Positions 16,855 through 26,179 of a DNA stretch of 64,000 nt are shown here, piece after piece. Under the pieces are notes generated by a model. The model was not told the DNA's origin, did not search any database, and saw nothing but the letters and a program-made list of their open reading frames with translations. Positions within the stretch are counted from its first letter, which is position 1; each line of letters starts with the position of its first letter. The position numbers were made by a program, and so were the translations under genes. The DNA is taken from the NCBI RefSeq assembly GCF_900129375.1, contig NZ_FQVN01000005.1, positions 62,001 to 126,000 on the forward strand. Reading direction: 5' to 3'. Source of the DNA: Streptoalloteichus hindustanus. GTDB taxonomy: Bacteria; Actinomycetota; Actinomycetes; Mycobacteriales; Pseudonocardiaceae.

Positions 16855-17277
16855 ATGGCGCGGTGGGTGAGCGGAGCGGGCGTCGACCTGCTCGGACTGG
16901 GTGCGGAGTTCCGGACGTTCTGGCAGGAACGGCACCTGTGCACGCTCACCACGACGCGGCCGGACGGCTCGCTCCACGTCGTGCCGGTCGGCGTGACGCT
17001 GGACCTGGCGACCGCCACCGCCCGCGTCATCTCCGACCGGGGCTCCCGCAAGGTCCGCAACGTCCTCGCGGCGGGAGCCGACGGCGGCGTCGTCGCCGTG
17101 TGCCAGGTGGACGGGCGGCGGTGGTCGACCCTGGAAGGCCGCGCGGTGATCCGCGAGGACCTGGAGTCCGTGCGCGACGCGGAACTGCGGTACACCGAGC
17201 GGTACAAGCCGCCGCGGGTGAACCCGCACCGCGCGGTGATTGAGATCTCGGTCACCCGGGTGCTCGGCAACGTCTGA
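16855..17277 (+). CDS. PPOX-class (F420/flavin-dependent split-barrel) oxidoreductase
   Basis: The 140-residue protein matches small split-barrel PPOX proteins: a strand pair HLCTLTTTRPDGSLHVVPVGV, a strand RVISDRGSRKVRNVLA and a strand RRWSTLEGRAVI. Actinobacterial members often use F420H2 to reduce quinones, biliverdin or aflatoxins; the substrate here is unknown. ATG 16855 lacks a good ribosome site, with GGCAGGAT just upstream, so the message may be leaderless. Confidence 0.75.
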   Translation: MARWVSGAGVDLLGLGAEFRTFWQERHLCTLTTTRPDGSLHVVPVGVTLDLATATARVISDRGSRKVRNVLAAGADGGVVAVCQVDGRRWSTLEGRAVIREDLESVRDAELRYTERYKPPRVNPHRAVIEISVTRVLGNV

Positions 17278-17421
17278 TCCACCCCCGCTGACCTGCGAGG
17301 ACACCTCGCGTGGCCGGTTGGCGGACCGGTTGGGGAGCCGTGGTCGACTACCGTCTCCGCTCATGTGTTGTCGGGTGATGGTCACGCGCGTGCGGCGGCT
17401 CGCGACCGCCGGGAGCGGCGC

Positions 17422-18636
17422 GTGAGCGGGCAGCCCGTGATCACCGTGGTGGGCATCGGCGCGGACGGGTGGTCCGGACTCTCGCCCGCGGCCCGGGACG
17501 CCGTGCGCTCCGCCGACGTGTTGCTGGGCAGCGCCCGCCAGCTCGACCTGGTGCCGCCCACCTCCGCCGAGCGCGTCGCCTGGCCCTCACCCCTGCTGCC
17601 GGCCCTGCCCGGACTGCTCGCCGCCCACGCCGACCGCGCGGTCTGCGTGCTGGCCAGCGGCGACCCCATGTTCTTCGGCCTCGGCGCCACGCTCACCCGG
17701 TTCGTGCCGCCCGAGCGGCTCCGCGTCCTGCCGCACCCGTCGTCGGTGTCGCTGGCGTGTGCCCGCCTCGGCTGGGCCTGGGACACCGTCGAGGTGGTCA
17801 GCCTCGTCGGCCGCCCCGCCGAACTCCTGCACCCGGCCGTCCAGCCCGGCCGGCGCGTCCTGGTGCTCAGCGCCGACGCCGACACCCCGGCCCAGGTCGC
17901 CGACATGCTGGTCGCCCGGGGCTTCGGCGCGAGCGAGATCACCGTGCTGGAACAGCTCGGCGGCCCCGGCGAACGCCAGGTCCACGGCACCGCCGCCACC
18001 TGGACCCGCCCGCCGCTGGACGCCCTCAACATCGTCGCCGTGCACTGCCTGGCCGACGCCGACGCGGCACTGCTCCCGCGCGTCCCCGGCCTGCCCGACG
18101 AGGCGTTCGACCACGATGGCCAGATCACCAAGCGGGAGGTCCGCGCGATCACCCTGTCCCGGCTCGCGCCGGCCCCGGGGGAGTTGCTCTGGGACGTCGG
18201 CGCGGGCGCCGGCAGCATCGCCGTCGAGTGGATGCGCACCCACCCCTCCTGCCGGGCCTTCGCCATCGAGCAGCACCCCGAGCGGGCCGAGCGCATCGCC
18301 CGCAACGCCGCCACGCTGGGCGTTCCCGGGCTCCGGGTCGTCACCGGCTCCGCGCCGGCGGCCCTGGACGGGCTCGAACCGCCGCACGCGGTGTTCGTCG
18401 GCGGGGGAGTCACCGTCCCGGGCGTCGTGGAGGCGTGCTGGGCGGCCCTGCCCCCGGGCGGACGACTGGTCGCCAACGCCGTGACCATGGAGTCCGAGGT
18501 CGTCGTGGCCGACTGGTACCGCCGGCTGGGCGGCGACCTCAGCCGCGTCGCCGTCCAGCGCGCCTCGCCGGTCGGCGGCTTCACCGGATGGCGGCCGATG
18601 ATGCCGGTGACGGTCTGGGCGGTCACCAAGCGATGA
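17422..18636 (+). CDS. cobL: Precorrin-6Y C5,15-methyltransferase (decarboxylating) CobL (CbiE-CbiT fusion)
   Basis: The 404-residue protein joins two methyltransferases. Residues ~5-205 are CbiE-like ([18 protein letters not shown]...[18 protein letters not shown]). Residues ~215-404 are CbiT-like with an SAM motif [18 protein letters not shown] and [16 protein letters not shown]. CobL methylates C5 and C15 of precorrin-6Y and decarboxylates the C12 acetate. GTG 17422 has GGGAG six bases upstream. It starts the + strand cobLM pair of the cobalamin block. Confidence 0.92.
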   Translation: MSGQPVITVVGIGADGWSGLSPAARDAVRSADVLLGSARQLDLVPPTSAERVAWPSPLLPALPGLLAAHADRAVCVLASGDPMFFGLGATLTRFVPPERLRVLPHPSSVSLACARLGWAWDTVEVVSLVGRPAELLHPAVQPGRRVLVLSADADTPAQVADMLVARGFGASEITVLEQLGGPGERQVHGTAATWTRPPLDALNIVAVHCLADADAALLPRVPGLPDEAFDHDGQITKREVRAITLSRLAPAPGELLWDVGAGAGSIAVEWMRTHPSCRAFAIEQHPERAERIARNAATLGVPGLRVVTGSAPAALDGLEPPHAVFVGGGVTVPGVVEACWAALPPGGRLVANAVTMESEVVVADWYRRLGGDLSRVAVQRASPVGGFTGWRPMMPVTVWAVTKR

Positions 18637-18703
18637 CCGGGAAACAGGACGACGGCACGACCCGCGCGCTGCCCGCGCGAACCTGGTGTGGAGGGGCGAA
18701 CTC

Positions 18704-19447
18704 ATGACGGTGCACTTCATCGGGGCCGGGCCCGGCGCGGCCGACCTCATCACCGTGCGCGGCCAGAAGCTGATCGCCTCATCCCCGGTCTGCCTCTACG
18801 CCGGCGCCCTCGTCCCCGACGACCTGCTGGCGTTCTGCCCGCCCGACGCCCGTCTGGTCGACACCGCGAACCTCACGCTGGACGAGATCCTCGCCGAGAT
18901 GCTGTCCGCCCACGCCGCCGGCCTGGACGTGGCCCGCCTGCACTCCGGCGACCCCTCGGTGTTCAGCGCCGTGGCCGAGCAGATGCGCCGCCTCGACGCG
19001 GCCGGCGTGCCCTACGACGTCACCCCCGGAGTCCCGGCGTTCGCCGCCGCCGCTGCCTCCCTGAACCGCGAGCTGACCGTGCCCGGCGTCGGCCAGACCG
19101 TCATCCTCACCCGCACCTCGGCCCGAGCAACCCCGATGCCCCCCGGCGAGGACCTGACCACCCTGGGCCGCAGCCGCGCGACCATGGTCCTCCACCTCGC
19201 GGTGCAGCGGATCGACCAGGTCGTCGAGGAGCTGACACCCAACTACGGCGCGGATTGCCCCGTCGCCGTCGTCGCCAGGGCCAGCCGCGACGACGAGCTC
19301 ATCCTCCGCGGCACCCTCGCTGACATCGCCGCCCAGGTCCACGCCGCCGGCATCACCCGCACCGCCGTCATCGTGGTCGGCCAAACCCTGACGGCCTCGG
19401 AATTCCCCGACAGCCACCTCTACTCCACCGAGCGCTGCCGCTCGTAA
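18704..19447 (+). CDS. cobM: Precorrin-4 C11-methyltransferase CobM
   Basis: The 247-residue class III methyltransferase begins [20 protein letters not shown] and carries the family segments [35 protein letters not shown] and [15 protein letters not shown]. It transfers a methyl group from SAM to C11 of precorrin-4. ATG 18704 follows GGAGGGG. It lies 67 bases after cobL. Confidence 0.93.
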   Translation: MTVHFIGAGPGAADLITVRGQKLIASSPVCLYAGALVPDDLLAFCPPDARLVDTANLTLDEILAEMLSAHAAGLDVARLHSGDPSVFSAVAEQMRRLDAAGVPYDVTPGVPAFAAAAASLNRELTVPGVGQTVILTRTSARATPMPPGEDLTTLGRSRATMVLHLAVQRIDQVVEELTPNYGADCPVAVVARASRDDELILRGTLADIAAQVHAAGITRTAVIVVGQTLTASEFPDSHLYSTERCRS

Positions 19448-19633
19448 CCTCCCCCACACCGAACCCCTCTACGCCCGAGGTTCGGAACCACAAGCGCTGT
19501 CCAACATGCCGCGAGGTCCCGAACGACCCCGCCGGCGTGTCAACCCCCACGGCCACCCTCACGCAAGGCGCCTCCCCCCAAGGAAGCGCCATCCCCGCAG
19601 CTCAGGCAGGGCAGTACCGACCCCACCAGGCCG

Positions 19634-20345
19634 GTGAGGATCGCAACAGGTTGGCGCGGCGACCGAGAAAGGTCCTGACAGACCTCGGAACGCTGATGCC
19701 TACGCCTACGACGTCCACAATGGACGGCTCGCTGTCGCCGTCGTCGACGGCACCGGCTCCACTCCCGAGATCGCTGAGCTGGCGCAGCGAGCTGCCGTGA
19801 CTGCCGCCGTCGCCGCGGCGCAGCGGACGCCTCTCCTGGGCATCGTGGCGGCGGCGGAGTTGTGCGGTGAGCCCGTGCTCGGCGAGCGTCGGCCTACGGG
19901 CGCGATCGTGGTGGCGACCGCGTGGCCGGGGCAGGGGTGGGTGGTCTCGTGGGCTGGCGACAGCGCCGCGTATTCCTACCAGCCCAAACGTGAGTGTGGG
20001 CGCGGGGTGCGGCGGCTCACCGTGCCGCACACGCACGGGCAGCTCATGCGGGAGCGGGGAAAGCCCGAGGAGGAGGCGCGACGGTGGGATAGCAGGATCT
20101 ACAACAGCCTGGCGAGTTCGGTGCACGTCGGAATCCGCGCCATCAGCAGTGACGCGCCGTACCTGGTGTTGGCCACCGATGGCCTGCGACTCCCCGCCGA
20201 CCGGATCGAGGCCGTGCTGCGGGAGCACCTCTCTGATCCCGTGCTGTGCGCTGACCAGCTCCTGAAGGAGGCGCGGACCCGGAGCCGGGACGACATCGCC
20301 GTGGTGGTGGTCCCGCATCCGCATCCGGTGGATGAGAGGGGGTGA
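19634..20345 (+). CDS. PP2C-type serine/threonine phosphatase, N-terminus frameshifted
   Basis: From about 19662 to 20345 one frame encodes a PP2C-like domain. It contains PDRPRNADAYAYDV, a metal-site strand LAVAVVDGTGSTPEIAELA, WVVSWAGDSAAYSY, LTVPHTHGQL, the segment YLVLATDGLRL and the closing RSRDDIAVVVV. That frame has no ATG/GTG/TTG start before GTG 19797, which would cut off the first metal-binding strand, and is closed by a TGA at 19635. A natural beginning (GTG 19634, VRIATGWRG) lies in a different frame and stops at 19676. A one- or two-base indel near 19655-19661 would restore a normal protein. This may be a mutation, a sequencing error, or a functional start I cannot see. The phosphatase would remove phosphate from Ser/Thr targets; its partner kinase is not here. 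Confidence 0.62.
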
Positions 20346-20348
20346 ACG

Positions 20349-20438
20349 ATGGGCGGCGACGATGACTTCGAGGGTGACGACAAGACGCCGACGCGGGAAA
20401 TCCCCAAGATCCCCGCAGAGGACGACAACGAGTCCTGA
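20349..20438 (+). CDS. Small acidic ORF (29 aa) after the PP2C gene
   Basis: ATG 20349 has an excellent ribosome site (GAGAGGGGGTG, six bases upstream) that overlaps the PP2C stop, so translation is probably coupled. The peptide starts MGGDDDFEGDDKTPTREIPK and is strongly acidic, with Thr/Ser residues that could be phosphorylated. I do not recognise a family. Being directly downstream of a phosphatase, it could be a substrate or regulator (speculation). Confidence 0.45.
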   Translation: MGGDDDFEGDDKTPTREIPKIPAEDDNES

Positions 20439-20491
20439 TTTCGTTCCGGCGCTCGCCCCCGACGCACGCTGTCCACAATGGACAGCAGGGG

Positions 20492-21583
20492 TCAGGCGCG
20501 GCCGACGATGGTGCCGGCTCGGTCGATCACGACGACGTCGACTTCGACCGGGGCTTCGCGGAGTACTTCGGTGGCGACGTCGCGGGCCCGGGAGGCGATC
20601 AGGTCGCCGAGGGGGAGGCCGGCGGGCTGGCAGAGGTGCAGGGCGCCCAGCGCGGTGTTGGCGGCCCGGACCTGCTCGACCAGTTCGGGGTCGCCGCCGG
20701 CCTCGCGGGTGAGGTCGGCGAGGAGGTCGTGGTTGACCTGGGAGCGTCCTGAGTGGAGGTCCAGGTGGCCGTCGGCGAGCTTGGACAGCTTGCCGACGCC
20801 GCCGGCGATGGTCAGTCGGGGCACGGGGTGCCGGCGCAGGTACTTCAGCACCGCTCCCGCGAAGTCGCCCATGTCCAGCAGGGCGTCCTCGGGCAGGCCG
20901 TAGAGCTCGGTGGCCACTCGCTCGGAGGTGCTGCCCGTGCAGCCGGCGACGTGTTGGTACCCGGCGGCGCGCGCGACGTCGATGCCGCGTCGGATGCTGT
21001 CGATCCACGCCGAGCACGAGTAGGGCACCACGACGCCGGTGGTGCCCAGGATCGACAGTCCGCCCAGGATGCCCAGGCGGGGATTCCAGGTGCGGCGTGC
21101 CAGTTCCTCGCCGTTGTCCACGGAGATCTCGACGACGACGTCGCCGGTGCCACCGTGCCGGGCCGCGACCTCCGCCACGTGCTGGCTGATCATCTGGCGC
21201 GGGACCGGGTTGATCGCCGGTTCGCCCACCGGCAGCGGCAGGCCCGGCTTGGTGACCGTGCCGACCCCCGGCCCCGCCCGGAACACCACGCCCGTGCCCG
21301 GCGCGCCGTGCCGCACGGTGGACCTGATCACCGCGCCGTGCGTGACGTCCGGGTCGTCGCCGGCGTCCTTGACGATTCCGGCCATCGCCGCGTCCGCGCC
21401 CAGTTCCTCCCTGGCCAGCGCGAAGGCCGGCCGCTGCCCCTTGGGCAGCAGGATCTCCACCGGGTCGGGGAAGGAGCCGGTCAGCAGCGCGGTGTAGGCG
21501 GCGGTGGTGGCCGCGGTCGCGCACGCGCCGGTCGTCCAGCCGTAGCGGAGACCGCCGGGCTCCTCGGTGCGACGTGTGCTCAT
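20492..21583 (-). CDS. cbiD: Cobalt-precorrin-5B C1-methyltransferase CbiD
   Basis: The 363-residue protein has the CbiD N-terminal signature LRYGWTTGACATAATTAAYT, a central VPRQMISQHVAEVAA and the segment ILGTTGVVVPYSCSAWIDSI. The C-terminal part has TIAGGVGKLSKLADGHLDLH. CbiD methylates C1 during ring contraction and is typical of the anaerobic route, here accompanying the oxygen-dependent CobG. ATG 21583 is preferred over TTG 21598. It faces cobK across about 50 bases. Confidence 0.92.
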   Translation of the reverse strand: MSTRRTEEPGGLRYGWTTGACATAATTAAYTALLTGSFPDPVEILLPKGQRPAFALAREELGADAAMAGIVKDAGDDPDVTHGAVIRSTVRHGAPGTGVVFRAGPGVGTVTKPGLPLPVGEPAINPVPRQMISQHVAEVAARHGGTGDVVVEISVDNGEELARRTWNPRLGILGGLSILGTTGVVVPYSCSAWIDSIRRGIDVARAAGYQHVAGCTGSTSERVATELYGLPEDALLDMGDFAGAVLKYLRRHPVPRLTIAGGVGKLSKLADGHLDLHSGRSQVNHDLLADLTREAGGDPELVEQVRAANTALGALHLCQPAGLPLGDLIASRARDVATEVLREAPVEVDVVVIDRAGTIVGRA

Positions 21584-21633
21584 GGTGTCAGGATGCAATC
21601 GGTGGGGGCGGGCGACAGCGGCGAGGGGCGACG

Positions 21634-22392
21634 GTGCGGGTACTGGTGCTGGGCGGCACGGGAGAGGCGCGGCGACTGGCCGCCGCGCTGGCCGGACGGC
21701 CCGAGCTGCGGGTGGTCTCCTCGCTCGCCGGCCGGGTCGCCGACCCCCGGCTGCCCGAGGGCGAGGTGCGGATCGGCGGCTTCGGTGGCCCCGAGGGTCT
21801 TGCCGCCTGGCTCAGAGAGGAACGGGTGGCGGCGGTCGTCGACGCCACCCACCCCTTCGCCCATCGGATGACAGACTCGGCCGTGCGGGCCACCGGCGAG
21901 GTCGGACTTCCCCTGCTGGTGTTGCGGCGACCCGGATGGCAGCCCGAACCGGGTGATGACTGGCGGTGGGCGGAGACGATCAGTGACGCCGCCGGCCTGC
22001 TCCCCGGGCTGGGCGAGCGGGTGTTCCTCAGCACCGGCCGGCAGGACCTCGCGGCCTTCGCCGACCTGCGGGAGCAGTGGTTCCTGGCCCGTTGTGTCGA
22101 CCCGCCCGAGCCGCCCCTGCCGCCCCGCCTGGAGGTCGTGCTCGACCGGGGACCCTTCGCCGTCGACGGGGAGCTGGCGTTGCTGCGCCGGCACCGGATC
22201 GACGTCATGGTCACCAAGGACAGCGGCGGCGAGATGACCGCCGCCAAGCTCGTCGCCGCCCGCGAGCTCGGCCTGCCGGTCGTCGTGGTGCGCCGGCCAC
22301 CGCTGCCCGACGGTCCCCACGTCGAGAGCGTGGGGACCGTCGAGGGCGCGGTGGCCTGGCTGGACGCCCTGGCGGCTGCTCACGCCGGGTAG
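21634..22392 (+). CDS. cobK: Precorrin-6A reductase CobK
   Basis: The 252-residue protein starts VRVLVLGGTGEARRLAAALA, the CobK nucleotide-binding strand. It has AAVVDATHPFAHRMTDSAV, FLSTGRQDLAAF and VTKDSGGEMTAAKLVAAREL, all family hallmarks. It reduces the macrocycle of precorrin-6A with NADPH. GTG 21634 has a GAGGGG site. Its last 13 bases overlap the end of cobIJ tail to tail. Confidence 0.92.
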   Translation: MRVLVLGGTGEARRLAAALAGRPELRVVSSLAGRVADPRLPEGEVRIGGFGGPEGLAAWLREERVAAVVDATHPFAHRMTDSAVRATGEVGLPLLVLRRPGWQPEPGDDWRWAETISDAAGLLPGLGERVFLSTGRQDLAAFADLREQWFLARCVDPPEPPLPPRLEVVLDRGPFAVDGELALLRRHRIDVMVTKDSGGEMTAAKLVAARELGLPVVVVRRPPLPDGPHVESVGTVEGAVAWLDALAAAHAG

Positions 22393-23906
22393 CGGCGGGG
22401 GGTGAACACCACGGTGTCGCCGTCGCTCCTGCGCACCACGCGGGTGGTCGACGAGCCGATCATCAGCAGGCAGCGCATGTCGACCTGGGCCGGGTCCAGC
22501 TCGCCCAGCGTCGTCACCCGCACCCGCTCCTCCGGGCCGCCGACGTCCCGGCCGACGACCACGGGGGTCTCCGGGGCGCGGTGCTCCAGCAGCAGGTCCC
22601 GCATCGCCGCGACCTGCCAGGTGCGGCTGCGCGAGGCCGGGTTGTACAGGGCCAGCACCAGATCCGCCTTCGCCGCCGCCGCCAGGCGCTCGGCGATGAC
22701 CTCCCACGGCTTGAGCCGGTCGGACAGCGAGATCACGCAGAAGTCGTGCCCCAGCGGCGCACCGACCCGGCTCGCCACCGCCTGCGCCGCCGTCAGACCC
22801 GGCAGCACCCGCACCGGCACGTCCTGGAACCGCGGCTCGCTCGCCACCTCCAGCACCGCGCTGGCCATCGCGAACACCCCGGGGTCGCCCGAGGAGACGA
22901 CCACGACCCGGGAACCGGCCTGGGCCAGCTCCAGCGCGTGCGCGGCCCGCTCGGCCTCCACCCGGTTGTCCGAGGCGTGCCGCCGCTGCCGGGGGTTGGC
23001 CGGCACCCGCGCCAGGTACGGGCCGTAGCCCACCAGGTCGTCGGCCGAGGCCAGCGCGTCCTGCGCCTCCGGCGTGAGCCACGGGCGCCCGGCCGGCCCC
23101 AGGCCGACCACGACGACCTCGCCCCGCGTCGTCCCGCGCTCGACCTCGGCGGCCGGCACCTCGGGGTTCTGTGCGTTGACCGGGCTGGGCACCAGCGCCA
23201 GCGAGAAGTACGGCACGGTCGCCGGGTCGACCTCGGCCAGCGGGGCGACCCGCTCGCCCTCGGTGGTGGCCCGCTCGACGTACCACGCCTCGTCCAGCCG
23301 GCCCGCCTTGTCCAGCGCAGCGCGGACGTTGTCGAAGGTCCGACCCAGCTTGAGCACCGCCGCCGAGTCGGTGGCGGCCAGCCGCTCGGCCAGCACGTCG
23401 GGGGGCAGCGTGCCGGGCAGGACGGTCAGCACCTCGTCCCGCTCGACCAGCGGCCGGCCCAGCACGGCGGCGGCCCCGCTGACCGACGTCACGCCGGGCA
23501 CCACCTCGGTGGGGTAGCGGTGCGCGAGCCGCTTGTGCATGTGCATGTAGGAGCCGTAGAAGAACGGGTCGCCCTCGGCCAGCACGACGACGTCCCTGCC
23601 GGCGTCCAGGTGCGCGGCGAGCCGGGCGGCGCACTCGGCGTAGAACTCGTCGATCGCGCCCTGGTAGCCGCCGGGGTGGTCGGTGGTCTCCGTGGTGACC
23701 GGGTAGATCAGCGGTTCCTCGACCTGGTCGCCCCGCAGGTACGGCTCGGCCAGCGCCCGCGCGATGCTGCGCCCGTGCCGCGCGCTGTGGTAGGCGACGA
23801 CGTCGGCGGCGCCGATCAGCCGGGCCGCCTTGACCGTCACCAGCTCCGGGTCACCCGGCCCCAGCCCCACTCCCCAGAGCCGACCGACCTGCGTGCTGCT
23901 GCTCAC
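22380..23906 (-). CDS. cobIJ: Bifunctional CobI-CobJ (precorrin-2 C20- / precorrin-3B C17-methyltransferase)
   Basis: The 508-residue protein is a fusion of two class III methyltransferases. The N-terminal half ([20 protein letters not shown]...[20 protein letters not shown]...[13 protein letters not shown]) is CobI. The C-terminal half ([20 protein letters not shown]...[18 protein letters not shown]...[18 protein letters not shown]) is CobJ. They add methyls at C20 and C17, the latter with ring contraction after CobG. GTG 23906 overlaps the cobH stop in a GTGA. The fusion is common in actinobacteria. Confidence 0.93.
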   Translation of the reverse strand: MSSSTQVGRLWGVGLGPGDPELVTVKAARLIGAADVVAYHSARHGRSIARALAEPYLRGDQVEEPLIYPVTTETTDHPGGYQGAIDEFYAECAARLAAHLDAGRDVVVLAEGDPFFYGSYMHMHKRLAHRYPTEVVPGVTSVSGAAAVLGRPLVERDEVLTVLPGTLPPDVLAERLAATDSAAVLKLGRTFDNVRAALDKAGRLDEAWYVERATTEGERVAPLAEVDPATVPYFSLALVPSPVNAQNPEVPAAEVERGTTRGEVVVVGLGPAGRPWLTPEAQDALASADDLVGYGPYLARVPANPRQRRHASDNRVEAERAAHALELAQAGSRVVVVSSGDPGVFAMASAVLEVASEPRFQDVPVRVLPGLTAAQAVASRVGAPLGHDFCVISLSDRLKPWEVIAERLAAAAKADLVLALYNPASRSRTWQVAAMRDLLLEHRAPETPVVVGRDVGGPEERVRVTTLGELDPAQVDMRCLLMIGSSTTRVVRRSDGDTVVFTPRRYPA

Positions 23907-24529
23907 TCTTCCTCGCTTGCGATCGCGTTGACGGCGGCGGCGGTCATGGCGCTGCCGCCCCGCCGACCCCGCACGATGAGGTACTCCAGGCCCAGGTCGT
24001 TGTCGGCCAACGCCTCCTTGGACTCGGCCGCGCCGATGAAGCCCACCGGGATGCCCAGCACGGCGGCCGGCCGGCCCGCGCCCTCGGCCACCATCTCCAG
24101 CAGCCGGAACAGGGCCGTGGGCGCGTTGCCGATGGCCACGACGGCGCCGTCGAGCTGGTCGCGCCACAGCTCCAGCGCCGCCGCGCTGCGCGTGGTGCCC
24201 AGCTCGGCCGCGAGCCCGGGCACGCGGGGGTCGGAGAGCGTGCAGACCACCGGGTTGTCGGCCGGCAGCCGGCGTCGGGTGACGCCGGAGGCCACCATCG
24301 CCGCGTCGCAGAGGATCGGGGCGCCGGCCCGCAGCGCGGCCCGCGCGTCGGCGACGACGCCTGGCGACCACGCGAGGTCCGCCACCAGGTCGACCATGCC
24401 GCAGGCGTGCACCATGCGCACCGCGACGTGGGCGAGGTCCGCCGGCAGCCGACCCAGGTCGGTCTCCGCGCGGATGGTGGCGAAGGACTGGCGGTAGATC
24501 TCCGCGCCGTCCCGGATGTAGTCGATCAC
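23903..24529 (-). CDS. cobH: Precorrin-8X methylmutase CobH
   Basis: The 208-residue protein shows CobH features: [36 protein letters not shown] with the catalytic histidine, [20 protein letters not shown] and [19 protein letters not shown]. It moves the C11 methyl to C12 to give hydrogenobyrinate. GTG 24529 overlaps the cobG stop (GTGA). Confidence 0.94.
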   Translation of the reverse strand: MIDYIRDGAEIYRQSFATIRAETDLGRLPADLAHVAVRMVHACGMVDLVADLAWSPGVVADARAALRAGAPILCDAAMVASGVTRRRLPADNPVVCTLSDPRVPGLAAELGTTRSAAALELWRDQLDGAVVAIGNAPTALFRLLEMVAEGAGRPAAVLGIPVGFIGAAESKEALADNDLGLEYLIVRGRRGGSAMTAAAVNAIASEEE

Positions 24530-25932
24530 TGATCCCTCCGCGCCGCGTCGACCGCGGCTGCCGTTTCCTCGATGTCACCGGTCGTGCCCGGCCCGGCCGG
24601 CACGGCCAGCTCGGCCAGCACCCGGCCGTCCCTGGTCACCTCGTAGCCCGCCCCGGTGGCGACCACCTCGACGACCCGGCCCCGCGGGCGCCCGCACCGC
24701 CGGCCGCAGCCGACCCAGTGGACGGGCAGCCCGTCGGCGGTCGCGCGGGCCGCCAGGCGCGTCCACCGGCTCGCGTCGGCGCGGACGTCGGCCATGGCCT
24801 TGCCGCAGCCCGGCCGACCGGCGCACGCGCTCACCCCGACCCAGGGCGACGCCGGGTCGACGACCAGACCGTGACTGTCCATTGTGGACGACCAGTGCCG
24901 CGCCGCCGCCGGGGGCAGGTCGCGGACGACGATCCCGCGCCACGGCGTGGTCCGCAGCTCGCCGCCGCCGTCGAGCGCGGCGTCGGCGAGCGCTTCCGCC
25001 TGCTGCGCCGACAGCCGACCGAGTGGCACCACGACAGCCAGGGTGACCAGGCCGTCCTGCTGCTCGATCAATCCTACGGGACCGTGCGGGTGCGGTGAGA
25101 CCACAGGGGACGGCGCGAGCTCGCCGCTCTGTGCGTGCATCGACTGGGCGTGCATCGACTGGGCGTGCATCGACTGGGCGTGCGTGGACTGGGCGTGCCC
25201 GAACTCGGTGGCGAGCCGGTCCCGCACCCGGGCCACCCCGTCGGTCAGCTCGGTGATCCGCCACGCCCGCGAGTCCTGCGCGGCCCGCTCGGCGAGGAAG
25301 GCCGAAGCCGCCGCGAGCATCACGGCCACGACCTCGGCGGCGGGCACCCGCAGGCCGATGTCCTGGCCCGCCAACCACATCGCGGCCCGCCCCGACTCCA
25401 CCGCCAGCGCGCCGACGTCGCCGTCGAGCCCCGCGACGTCGCCGCGCCCGTCGTCCAGGGTGAACAGGAACCGGCCGGACAGCTCCGCCAACTCCGGGCG
25501 GGCGCACAGCTCCCGGTCCAGGTCGGCCACCAGCGGAGCCACGTCCCACGCACCGACGCCGTCCCGGCCGCTCAGCGGCGACGCCAGGATGTTGCGCACC
25601 CGCTCGTGCGTGCGCGACGGCAGCAGTCCCACCGCGGCGATCCGCTCCGCCAACCGCGGCTCGGTTCCCGAGCCCAGGCCCCTGAGCTGGATGTTCGCCC
25701 GCGAGGTCAGTTCGAGGTGCCCGTCGCCCAGCTCGGCCGCGACCGCCGCCAGCGCCCGCAGCTGCTCCGCCGCCACCACGCCGCCGGGCACCCGCACGCG
25801 GGCCAGCCCGCCGTCCGCGGCCTGGTGGACCTGGAGCGCCCCGGGGCAGGCGTCCGGCCGCGACCGGTCGGCGCCCCGGGAGCTGCCGCTCGACCCCGCG
25901 GCGGGATCACAGGTGGGGGAGACGTGGGACAC
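24526..25932 (-). CDS. cobG: Precorrin-3B synthase CobG with an internal HAQSM repeat
   Basis: The 468-residue protein has the two ferredoxin-like/siroheme-type halves of CobG. A first half contains [20 protein letters not shown] and [15 protein letters not shown]. The C-terminal cluster motif is CAGRPGC followed by CGRRCGRP, which would ligate a 4Fe-4S centre. CobG uses oxygen to make precorrin-3B, marking the aerobic route. GTG 25932 is the probable start, without a clear ribosome site. Between the halves is a run of HAQSM repeats not expected in the family, encoded by a 15-base tandem repeat. It heads the cobG-cobH-cobIJ operon and is divergent from the cobN riboswitch leader. Confidence 0.88.
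   Translation of the reverse strand: MSHVSPTCDPAAGSSGSSRGADRSRPDACPGALQVHQAADGGLARVRVPGGVVAAEQLRALAAVAAELGDGHLELTSRANIQLRGLGSGTEPRLAERIAAVGLLPSRTHERVRNILASPLSGRDGVGAWDVAPLVADLDRELCARPELAELSGRFLFTLDDGRGDVAGLDGDVGALAVESGRAAMWLAGQDIGLRVPAAEVVAVMLAAASAFLAERAAQDSRAWRITELTDGVARVRDRLATEFGHAQSTHAQSMHAQSMHAQSMHAQSGELAPSPVVSPHPHGPVGLIEQQDGLVTLAVVVPLGRLSAQQAEALADAALDGGGELRTTPWRGIVVRDLPPAAARHWSSTMDSHGLVVDPASPWVGVSACAGRPGCGKAMADVRADASRWTRLAARATADGLPVHWVGCGRRCGRPRGRVVEVVATGAGYEVTRDGRVLAELAVPAGPGTTGDIEETAAAVDAARRDQ
25135..25194. repeat. 15-bp in-frame tandem repeat inside cobG
   Basis: The unit GTGCATCGACTGGGC (top strand) occurs at 25135, 25150 and 25165 exactly and at 25180 with two changes; a degenerate fifth copy follows. 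Read on the minus strand it encodes successive HAQSM units in the linker between the two CobG halves. Being a multiple of three it keeps the frame. Confidence 0.85.
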
Positions 25933-25964
25933 GGCGGGGATGCTACTTGCGGTGTTGCCGAGAT

Positions 25965-26140
25965 CAGGGTGCCTGTCGGTAGGGTCACCCCCGGCGGCAG
26001 AGGGAGGAAGCCGGTGCGACTCCGGCGCGGTCCCGCCACTGTCACCGGGGAGCGAACCCCACGGCACGGCCACGGCCCACCAGGGCGGGAAGGCCGGGGT
26101 GAGCGTCGATCCGGGAGCCAGGAGACTCCGGCCGCCACAC
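25965..26140 (+). promoter_or_regulatory. Cobalamin (B12) riboswitch upstream of cobN
   Basis: The leader has the conserved elements of an AdoCbl riboswitch in order: GAGGGAGGAAGCCGGTG with GACTCCGG (26001-26034), the core CCGCCACTGT (26033-26042), and the B12 box AGCCAGGAGACTCCGG (26116-26131). A GC-rich stretch CCCCGACGACTCTGGGG runs into the cobN ribosome site GAGGGAGGACC, so B12 binding would probably hide that site and block translation. Class and mechanism are inferred; boundaries are approximate. Confidence 0.9.
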
Positions 26141-26179
26141 CCCGACGACTCTGGGGCGAGGACCCCGAGGGAGGACCGT

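Noticed and set aside
25135-25194. CRISPR array
   Set aside because: The direct repeats are contiguous 15-mers with no spacers and are in-frame codons of cobG.
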